Positions 37,090 to 45,100 of a stretch of 64,000 bases of DNA are shown in pieces; positions within the stretch are counted from its first letter, which is position 1; each line of letters opens with the position of its first letter. Source of the stretch: Bin18 sp965242795. Its GTDB lineage: Bacteria > Desulfobacterota > Binatia > Bin18. The translations under genes and the position numbers were made by a program. The stretch spans positions 558,001-622,000 of the forward strand of contig OZ251505.1 in the NCBI GenBank assembly GCA_965242795.1, read 5' to 3'. Under the pieces are notes generated by a model, which was given only the letters and a program-made list of their open reading frames with translations, had not been told where the DNA came from and did no database searches.

Positions 37090-38132
37090 GGTTCGCTCCG
37101 TTGGCCGCGTTCCTGCCGCAACAGCAGGTGCAGAAAGAGCGGCGCGCCCACGCAGGCCGTCAGAATGCCCAGCCGCAATTCCTCCCCCGGCACGAGGGTG
37201 CGGGCCAGCAGGTCGCACCACACCAGGAAGACCGCGCCGCCCAGCGCGGCGCTCGGCAACAACCGGCGGTGATTGGGGCCGACCACGAGCCGCGCCGCGT
37301 GCGGCACGACCAGCCCCACGAATCCGATCGTGCCGCTGACCGCGACCGCGGCGCTGGCGAGCAGCGCGGACAGGACCAGCAGGCAGCGCTTGACGGTCTC
37401 CACGCGCAGGCCGAGCGTCGTGGCGGTCTCTTCGCCCAGCGTCAAGACGTTCAGGTCGCGTGCGAAACACAGCACGGGCAGCAACCCGGCCAGCGCGAAC
37501 GGCAGCATCATCTGCAAATGCGGCCAACTCCGCCCGTCCAGCCCGCCCATCAGCCAGAACAGAAGTTGGCGCGAGACCTCGTAATGCGACAGGCTGAGAA
37601 TCAGCGTGGTCAGCGCCCCGAACAGCGTGTTGACCGCAATCCCGACCAGCAGCAGATGGGTGAGCGCGGTGCGGCCGCGGCGCGTGGCGAACAGATACAC
37701 GCCGAACGCGGTGCCCAGCGCGCCGGCGAACGTGGCGAGCGGCAACACGAACGAGGCGCCCGCGGCAAAGCCGGTACTGATGACCAGGACGCCGGCCAGC
37801 GCGCCGCCGCTCGACACGCCGATCAGGCCGGCATCGGCCAGCGGGTTGCGGAACAGGCCCTGCATGACCGCGCCGGCCACGGCCAGACTCGCGCCGACCA
37901 GGGCCGCGGCCAGCACGCGCGGCAGGCGAATCAGATACACGATGGTGGCCTGGGCGCGTTCCTGGCCCTCGACCGGCAACTCGAACAGCGCCCGCCCCAA
38001 CAGGCGCGCCGTGGTTTCGAGCGGAATCGCCACCGGCCCCCAGGCGACGGCCACGATCACCGACACGAGCAGCACGCCGGCCCCCGCGGCCGACGCCCAG
38101 CGCGGCGGCGCGCAATCAGGACCCACGGGCAT
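37086..38132 (-). CDS. btuC: ABC transporter permease, FecCD/BtuC family
   Basis: A 348-residue inner-membrane permease with about ten transmembrane helices. Family motifs are visible: IRLPRVLAAALVGASLAVAG, then QGLFRNPLADAGLIGVSSGG and GTIGFVGLVVPHAARLVVGP. The last is the EAA-like contact loop for the ATPase. It overlaps the end of the binding-protein gene by 17 bases and the ATPase start by 4 bases. It moves the corrinoid delivered by BtuF across the inner membrane. Confidence 0.93.
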   Translation of the reverse strand: MPVGPDCAPPRWASAAGAGVLLVSVIVAVAWGPVAIPLETTARLLGRALFELPVEGQERAQATIVYLIRLPRVLAAALVGASLAVAGAVMQGLFRNPLADAGLIGVSSGGALAGVLVISTGFAAGASFVLPLATFAGALGTAFGVYLFATRRGRTALTHLLLVGIAVNTLFGALTTLILSLSHYEVSRQLLFWLMGGLDGRSWPHLQMMLPFALAGLLPVLCFARDLNVLTLGEETATTLGLRVETVKRCLLVLSALLASAAVAVSGTIGFVGLVVPHAARLVVGPNHRRLLPSAALGGAVFLVWCDLLARTLVPGEELRLGILTACVGAPLFLHLLLRQERGQRSEP

Positions 38133-39066
38133 GGAGACCTACCGGCTCGGACGCATCGGGGAACGCCGCCGGATGGAGCAGCCGCGCCATGATCTCCACC
38201 CCGTTCACCACGTGGTGCGACAGGGAACCGACCGCCGGCCCCGTCACCACCTCCACCCGGTCCCGTCGGATCGCGTCCACCGTGGCGAGACTCGGATCTG
38301 CCAGCAAGACGGGACGCAGGCTCTCCTCGGCGGACGCGCCGCCGACCAGAATCACCTCGGGATCGAGACCGACCAGGACTTCCCGCGCGATCTGTTTCAC
38401 GCCGCGGATGCCTGCCTCGGGTGCGACGTTCCGCCCGCCGGCCCGTTCGATCATCTCGTGCAGCGTCGTCCCGCGGCCGGCCGTGAACCCGCCCGGAAAA
38501 TAGTACAGCGTCCGCGGCCAGGACGCGCCGGCGACGCGTTCCTGCACGGCACGTAACCGGCGGTCCATTGCGGCGACCAGCCGCCGCGCCTGCGGCAACG
38601 CGCCGACCGCCCGACCGACGGCCAGGATGTTCTGCTGCACGCCGGCCAACGAGTCGTGCCACGGCAGTTCGCACAGCGGCACGCCCGTCTGCTCCAACAA
38701 TGCACGCGCAGTGACGCCGGTGAACACCGAGGCGCTGAGCACCACCAGATCCGGCTGCAAGGTGAGCACCTGTTCCGCGTCGGCCCGCACGCGATGCCGG
38801 ACACGCGCCGCGGAGGCGACGGCGTGCGAATACCGCGGGTCGTCGATCAAATGGCTCAGGCCGAGGATCCTTTCGGGCGGCAGCAGCGCCAACAGGATCT
38901 CGTCCCCGGCCAGCGTCATGGACACGACCCGCTGCGGAGGGAACGTCCATTCGGCGACCTCGCCGCGTAAGGCGTGCGCCCGATAGACGCAGGCGGTCAG
39001 CAGCAGCGCGCCCAGCAGCCACAGGCTGGCGCGGAGCAGCGCCCGCGGGGTCGGTAGCGTGGTCAT
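38116..39066 (-). CDS. btuF: Corrinoid-binding lipoprotein, helical-backbone ABC substrate-binding protein
   Basis: A 316-residue protein. The signal LLGALLLTAC gives a lipobox Cys at residue 26, so it is lipid-anchored in the periplasm. RVVSMTLAGDEILLALLPPERILGLSHL is the standard start of BtuF/FhuD-type class III binding proteins. TLQPDLVVLS and VLVGLDPEVILVGG are the conserved N- and C-lobe blocks. It binds the corrinoid released by BtuB and hands it to BtuC. It starts 25 bases after the btuB stop. Confidence 0.9.
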   Translation of the reverse strand: MTTLPTPRALLRASLWLLGALLLTACVYRAHALRGEVAEWTFPPQRVVSMTLAGDEILLALLPPERILGLSHLIDDPRYSHAVASAARVRHRVRADAEQVLTLQPDLVVLSASVFTGVTARALLEQTGVPLCELPWHDSLAGVQQNILAVGRAVGALPQARRLVAAMDRRLRAVQERVAGASWPRTLYYFPGGFTAGRGTTLHEMIERAGGRNVAPEAGIRGVKQIAREVLVGLDPEVILVGGASAEESLRPVLLADPSLATVDAIRRDRVEVVTGPAVGSLSHHVVNGVEIMARLLHPAAFPDASEPVGLHARGS

Positions 39067-39091
39067 GGGGACGTGTGCCGGGCCGCGAGAC

Positions 39092-41122
39092 TCAGAACTC
39101 GGCGCGGAACCCGGCCAGGAACGTCGTCTCCGCGGACGAGAAATTCGGCACGTCCTGATAGTCGGCGTCGAACAGGTTCTTCACCCCGCCCTCCAGCGTC
39201 AGGCTCCGCATACCCCAACGTTCCTCGAACACCAGATACGACAGCGCCACGTCGGCCCGGGTATAGCCGTCGTGCAGCAGGCGGCCCCCGGAGGCGAAAC
39301 TGTAGTCGGTCGTGTTGCCCTTGCAATACAGATGGACGTTCACGTTCAGGCGGTCGCCGGCGTAGTTCAGCGTCAGCGACCCGAGATGCCGCGGCCGGCG
39401 GATGAGCGGCCCGCCTTTCGCGTACGGACCGCTCACCGGACCTTCCAGCACTTTCGTGTTCAGATACGTGTACGAGCCGCGCAGCGTGAGGCCGTAGGGC
39501 AGGAAGGCGCGCCCCCCGACTTCGAGCCCCCGGCTGCGGGTGCGCTGCACGTTGAGAAACGTCGGCGCCGGCGCGGACGCGAACGTATAGGCGATCAGAT
39601 TCTCGTGCCGGGTGGAGAACCACGTCAGGTTCACTTCGGATTCGAGCCCGGCCAGTCGGAGCGGCTGATCCAGGCCGATTTCCCAACTCGTGGATTCTTC
39701 CGGCTCCAGGTTCGGGTCGCCCCGGGAGAACGCGGAGTTGCTGAAATTCTCGGAAAAACTGGGGGCTTTGAGGCCCTCGCTGTATCCGCCGCGCAGCTTG
39801 GTGCGCAGGCCGGGGACGACGAAGGCCGCTGCGGCGCGCGGGTTGACGTGCGTGCCGTACGTGAACGCGTCGTCCAGACGGAAGCCGGACGTGACGAACA
39901 GCATCTCGCGCCACGCCAGCCGGAGTTGCGCATAGAACGACTGGGCGTTGCGGCTGACGGCGAGCCGGCCGGGCGCAGAGCCGAAATCGGACACGCGCAG
40001 GGTCTTCTGGTCGATGTGCTCGCTTTCGACGTAGCCGCCGAGAGTGAAGGTCGGTTGGACGTCGAGGATCCGCGGCAGAAAGAAGTCGGACGTGTAGTCC
40101 GCGGACAACCGGGACTCGCGCGTGCGACTGACGTAGGACGCCGAATCGATCCCCTCGTCGCGCGGGTCGCGGTAGGTGGACCAGTCGGACAACAGTCCGA
40201 GTTGCAGGGTGTGCCGCCACCACGGCGCGGCCTGATACACGGCGCGCGGCCCGAGGATGAGCCGACGGTTCTCGGTGTAGGCGCGCGGGTCCAGTTTCCC
40301 GTTCGGCCCGTCGATGAGGTCCCCGCTGCTGGTCGGAAAACGGAAGCGGCTGTCGATGTAGCGGACGGTCGTCATGAGATGCAGGTCGTCGCCGGGGTCC
40401 AGGTCGAAGCGGGACGCGACCGTCGTGCTGCCGTAATCGTTGTTGATCGGCACGACGCCCTCGCTGTCGACGCGCCCGACGGCCAGGTTGTAGCCGTACC
40501 GCGCCGTGCCGCCCGACACGCCGGCGCGTTCCTCGAAGGTGCCGGGGTTGCCGGCGCGAAAACCCAGCGTGGCACGCGGCGGTCCCTGCCCGCGCGGCGT
40601 CAGGAGTTGAATGACCGAACTCATGGCGTCCGACCCGTACAACGCGCTTTGCGGGCCGCGCACGACCTCGACGCGGCCCACGCCCAGCGTCGAAACGTCC
40701 CCGAAATCGAAGTACCCCCCGCCGCGGTTGACCTTTACCCCGTCCACTAGAATCAGGTTGTGGTCGGACTCGCCCCCGCGCGTGAAGAGCGACGTTACCC
40801 CGCCTCGACCGCCGCTCTGGACGAGGGTGAAGCCCGGCACCTCGCGCAACTGCTCGAACAGGTCGGTAGTCTGACGCCGGGCGATCTCTGCCTCGGTGAT
40901 GACCGTCACCGCGCTGGGGGTCTGCGAGAGCGATTCTTCCAGTCTGGACGCCGTGACGATGACGGGGTCCAGTTGGACGGCGGCCGGCCGGGCCGGGGCG
41001 GCCGCCGGCTCAGCCGTCTCGCCTTCCACGGACGATGTTTGCGCGAAAGCCGGGCCGCTCACGGCCAGGATGAACAACGCGGCGGTCAAGCCGCGGACGA
41101 AACGATACGTGAGTCGTGCCAT
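39092..41122 (-). CDS. btuB: TonB-dependent outer-membrane receptor, BtuB-like
   Basis: A 676-residue protein with a signal peptide (residues 1-27, ending AFA-QT). A TonB box-like DPVIVTASRLEE is at about 52-63. The plug domain follows (TPSAVTVITEAEI, then LREVPGF, VDGVKVN, VEVVRGPQSALYGSDAMSSV). A 22-strand barrel completes the protein, with the C-terminal aromatic FRAEF. It takes up corrinoids at the cost of TonB energy. A cobalamin riboswitch precedes it, which makes vitamin B12 the best substrate guess. It is the first gene of the btuBFCD operon. Confidence 0.93.
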   Translation of the reverse strand: MARLTYRFVRGLTAALFILAVSGPAFAQTSSVEGETAEPAAAPARPAAVQLDPVIVTASRLEESLSQTPSAVTVITEAEIARRQTTDLFEQLREVPGFTLVQSGGRGGVTSLFTRGGESDHNLILVDGVKVNRGGGYFDFGDVSTLGVGRVEVVRGPQSALYGSDAMSSVIQLLTPRGQGPPRATLGFRAGNPGTFEERAGVSGGTARYGYNLAVGRVDSEGVVPINNDYGSTTVASRFDLDPGDDLHLMTTVRYIDSRFRFPTSSGDLIDGPNGKLDPRAYTENRRLILGPRAVYQAAPWWRHTLQLGLLSDWSTYRDPRDEGIDSASYVSRTRESRLSADYTSDFFLPRILDVQPTFTLGGYVESEHIDQKTLRVSDFGSAPGRLAVSRNAQSFYAQLRLAWREMLFVTSGFRLDDAFTYGTHVNPRAAAAFVVPGLRTKLRGGYSEGLKAPSFSENFSNSAFSRGDPNLEPEESTSWEIGLDQPLRLAGLESEVNLTWFSTRHENLIAYTFASAPAPTFLNVQRTRSRGLEVGGRAFLPYGLTLRGSYTYLNTKVLEGPVSGPYAKGGPLIRRPRHLGSLTLNYAGDRLNVNVHLYCKGNTTDYSFASGGRLLHDGYTRADVALSYLVFEERWGMRSLTLEGGVKNLFDADYQDVPNFSSAETTFLAGFRAEF

Positions 41123-41283
41123 CTTCCCTCCTCGGGGAGACCGTCTCCCGGGCGGAAAGAGGAACGAGCGTGTTCGGCAGGCTGGAAGCGGGCAGGCGCG
41201 GCGCCGATTCGATCAATCGGCGTTGTGCGAATCCAAGCTGACACCACGTCGTAACCTTTCTCCCTCCGCGGAGAGGCCGGTTC

Positions 41284-41465
41284 GTGGCTTCAGGCAGGTT
41301 TCCTGACTGAGGGGTTCGGAGGCGTGGGCCTCGGCGCCGCTCATCGGCCTTCCCGCCGGCGTATGCCGGCAGTGGCATGATCGAGAGCGGCTCCCCCATC
41401 ACAGTGGCGGGACCGCGCCGGATTCGCACCGGCTTCCCGTTTTCGCCCCGGATGGGCACCTGAAG
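41284..41465 (-). promoter_or_regulatory. Cobalamin riboswitch
   Basis: Read on the minus strand, it starts GGTGCCC, then ACGGGAAGCCGGTGCGAATC (the G-GAA-CCGGTG-AA-CCG core). The B12 box GCCACTGTG follows (41400-41408), then several hairpins and a closing GGAAACCTGCCTGAAGCC. All match the AdoCbl-type consensus. The 3' end is about 160 bases before the btuB start, so it should repress the uptake operon when cobalamin is plentiful. Confidence 0.95.
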
Positions 41466-41519
41466 CAGGTTCAGACGGGGTGACTATCCACACGGCCGAG
41501 GACTGTCAAGCGCCGCGGC

Positions 41520-42184
41520 GTCGTAGTGGGGCTCCCGGTTTGCGTTGCACGACGTCACTCGGTGTGGAGGGGACCCCTGCGCTTTTGGTGTCCTGAGCGT
41601 GTCGAAGGGGAAAAGAGGCCGGGAAGGATCCGTAGCTACGATTTCAAAGAGAACTCCATACTTGAAGATCCCACCCAGTCGTCATTCCGGCGAACCCCGG
41701 ATCAGGTCCGGGGCAGGCGCCGGGAATCCAGGGGATGAATATCTGCTTCCGCAGAGCCTGCCCCCGGCTTGAACGGGGCTATGATGGGAAGAAGCTGATT
41801 CGGGATCGTCTTGCATGTAATTCCTCATAAAAAGGCAATTACAGACAAGAGGATCCCGCAACCCCCTTCGACGACATCAACGGGCTGGACCCGGAGCTTG
41901 CGATGCTCTGAGCTTGTCGAAGAGGCGAAGGGTCAGGGGTGGGAGGCGAAGACCGAGGCGTCATCGGGGTTCGTTTCGATGTTTCGACACGCTCAACGAA
42001 CTTCGGGATGGATCAGCGTTCGTGGGTACGCGATTCCATCTTCATCCGAGCCGGGTCCCGATGATCGCTACCAAAGATGTCCCGGCCCGGATTTTAAGGG
42101 GCGGGGCCGGGCATCGTGCCCAGCCCCGCCCTCGCCGTCCCGACCTTTGGGTATTCCGGACACGTAGCCGTGTCGCGGGGTGGT
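41520..42184. repeat. Gene-free block rich in dispersed repeats
   Basis: Contains CCTGAGCGTGTCGAAGGGG (about 41592), GTCATTCCGGCGAACCCCGGATCAGG-type arms (41679-41735) and a 22-bp imperfect inverted repeat at 41802-41857. It also has GAGCTTGTCGAAG (about 41911) and GTTTCGACACGCTCAACGAAC (about 41980-42001). GGCGGGGC/GCCCCGCC arms at about 42100-42131 could terminate the 42185-47806 gene. Open frames here are composed of repeats. Confidence 0.6.
41802..41857. repeat. Long imperfect hairpin of the GGATCNTCTTGTATGTAATT family
   Basis: GGGATCGTCTTGCATGTAATT (from 41802) is followed 14 bases later by its imperfect inverse AATTACAGACAAGAGGATCCC (to 41857). The other intergenic copies of this motif in the window are single arms. 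Confidence 0.75.
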
Positions 42185-45100
42185 TCAGTTCTTCACCGGG
42201 ATGACGGTCTCGTCGAGCTGGGTGTAGCCCCGCACGTCCACCGGATCCGTACTGAACACTTGGCACGTCGTTCGCCGCTGCGCCTCTGCTTCGCCCTTGC
42301 CTGTGGCTACCAACGTCGCAGCCAAGTTGTCGGGCGTCCCATCCGCCGCCGTCCCGCCCGGCCAGTACGAGAAAATCGTCTCCGGCGCGACCTCCACGTC
42401 CCACGCGACTGACGCCCCGGCCTGCTGCCCGCATTGCAACTGCACTGTGCACGGGTCCGCCGTCTCCGCGTCCGGTTGATGGGCCTTCCGGCAGTAGAAA
42501 TGCACCCACGCGTGCGCCGGGGACAGGTTCAGCAACGTCCCGATGCGGGTCGGTGCGTCCGCAGCAGGCACGACCGGCGGGTTCGCCACGGGCACGACTG
42601 CCCCGCCCACCTGCGTGTAGGCACGGACGTCCACCGGGTCGGTACTGAACACTTGGCATGTCGTCCGCCGCCGCGCTTCCGCCTCCGCTTCGCCCGCCGC
42701 TATCAGCGCGGCGGCAAAGTCGGCGGGTGTCCCATCCGCCGCCGTTCGGCCCGGCCAGTAGGCGAAAATGGTCTCCGGTGCGACCGGTACGTCCCAGGCG
42801 ACCGGCGCCCCGTCCCGTTGTCCGCATTGCAACCGTACATTGCACGGGTCCATCGACTCCGCGGCCGGGTCATGCGCTTTCCGACAGTAGAAATGCACCC
42901 AGGCGTGCGCTGGCGCCACGTTCAGTAACGTCGCGACCCGCGTCGGGGCGCTGGCGTCCACCGGCGCCGGCGGGTTCGCCACGGAGACCAAGTCCCCGCC
43001 GACCCGCGAGTACGCCCAGGCGTCCAGCGGATCGCGGCTGAACACTTGGCACGTCGTCCGCCGCCGGGCTTCCGCCTCGCTCTTGCCCGCTGCTACCAAC
43101 GCGGTTGCCAAGTCGTCGGTCGTCCCGCCCGGCCCGTAGGTCACGGTCGTCTCGGCGGCCACATCTACGTCCCACGCCACCGGCGCCCCCGCCTGCTGTC
43201 CGCATTGCAAGCGCGCCTGGCACGGGTCCACCGGCTCTCCGTCGGCGGTCTGCGTCTTCCGACAGGCGAGATGCACCCGCGCGTGCGCCGGTGCCAAGTT
43301 CAACAACGTCGCCACCCGCGTCGGAGCGGTCGCATCCAGCGGGGCCGGCGGGTGTGCCACCGGCACCAGTTCCCCTGCGACCTGTGTGTACGCCCGCACA
43401 TCCAGCGGGTCCGGGCTGAACACCCGACACGTCGTCCGCTGCCCCGCGGCCGCCTCGGTTCGGCCCGCCGCCACCAACGCCGCTGCAAAGTCGTCGGCTG
43501 TCCCATCCGCCGTCCGCCGGCCCGGCCAGTAACTGACGATCGTCTCTGGCGCGACCTCCACCTCCCACACCACCGCCCCCCCGTCCTGTTGTCCGCATTG
43601 CACCTGCGCCATACACGCGGCCGTATCGGAATGCTGTGCCCGCCCACAGTAGAAATGGACCCATGCGTGCGCCGGCGCCAAGTTCAGCAACGTTGCTCGC
43701 AACGGCCCCGCCTCGCTCGCCGCCGTGAAGCGCACCGCGACGGTGTACGCCCCCGTCTGCGTCTGTGTGGATACTCCGGCCACCGCCGCATAATACGTGC
43801 CCGCCGTCACCGGCCACCCTGCCTGAGCGGCCCGGGCGCCGGCCCGCTGGCGCAGCAACGGTTCGTTCCTCGCCCCGAAGAACGCCGCCAGGGTCGCCGC
43901 CCCGGTCGCCTCTACCGTCACCATCCCAGCTTCCTGGACATCGACCCGGAAGTAGTCCACGTCGCCAGCTTGATCCAACGTCCCCGTCGTTTCCGTATTC
44001 AACCGGATCGGGGTCGGTTGGCTCTTCTCGCCGGCCCCGCTCTCTTCCCCGTCCGAGGGCGTGCCGCCCCCAGGCCAAGGAACCATACTCCCGACGGTCG
44101 TCCCACCGCCCAGCGGCGTAAACCGAACCGCCAGCGTGTACGGCCCAACGACCTGACCGCTCTCCCCGCCCATGACCACGACGTAGTACGTGCCCGCCTG
44201 TACTTGCCGCTCCACCCGGAAGTTGGTCTCCGTTCCCCCGTCGTCATCCTCGGTCAGCGCTTGGCCAGTCGCGCTCTGCAAAGTACCGACCGTGTCCGTG
44301 GCTCCCCTCGTCTCCACCGTCAGGCGACCCGCTCCGGGGACCTCCACCCGGAAGTAGTCCGCATCGCCGGTCTGCTCTAACGCCCCGGCCACCTCCGCGC
44401 TCCGGGCCGCGGCCACGTTGACCCAGAAATCGTAGTCGTCGCCCGTCTCGCCCACCTCGCCCGTCGTCCGCGTGGTCAGGACGAGCAGCGTCGCGTGCAC
44501 ACGGCTGTTGCCGTGTTCTACGACGTCCGTGCTGCCGTCCACCTTGCGCGTATCGTCCGTGCCGACACCTGCATGGGCCAGCGACGCGGCGGTGGCCGAG
44601 TCACTGGCGAGGCTGATCGTGCCGCCGTTGAGCGTCAGCGCGTTGGCCGCAATGCTGATGCCGTCCGCATCCGCGTCCGTCGCCTGCACGTAGTAGCTGA
44701 ACACGAGCAGAGTCCCTTTGGACTGGATGGCGTCATAGACCGCTTGGCGCGTCCGCGTCCCGATGGTCAGCCCGAGCTGTGGTGTACCCGTCACCGTCAC
44801 TGCTTCGGTGAACGTCACCGCGGCCTGAATCCGTTCACCCAAGCGGTACGTCGCCCCACTTGCCGGCGTCCCCGTCAACCGGACGGCACTCACCCGCAGC
44901 TGCGGTTCGGGATTGCTCCCCCCGCCGGGGTTCGTGCCACCGCCCCCCGGATTCGTCCCACCACCGCCGGGGTTCGTCTCACTTCCGCCCCCATCAACCG
45001 TGCATATTCCTCCGCTAGCCCGGCCGCACACGGGTAATGTGATGCTGTCGCCAGCCGGCCCGCTCAGATCGGCATTCGTCGTGCCGCCTCGGATGACAAT

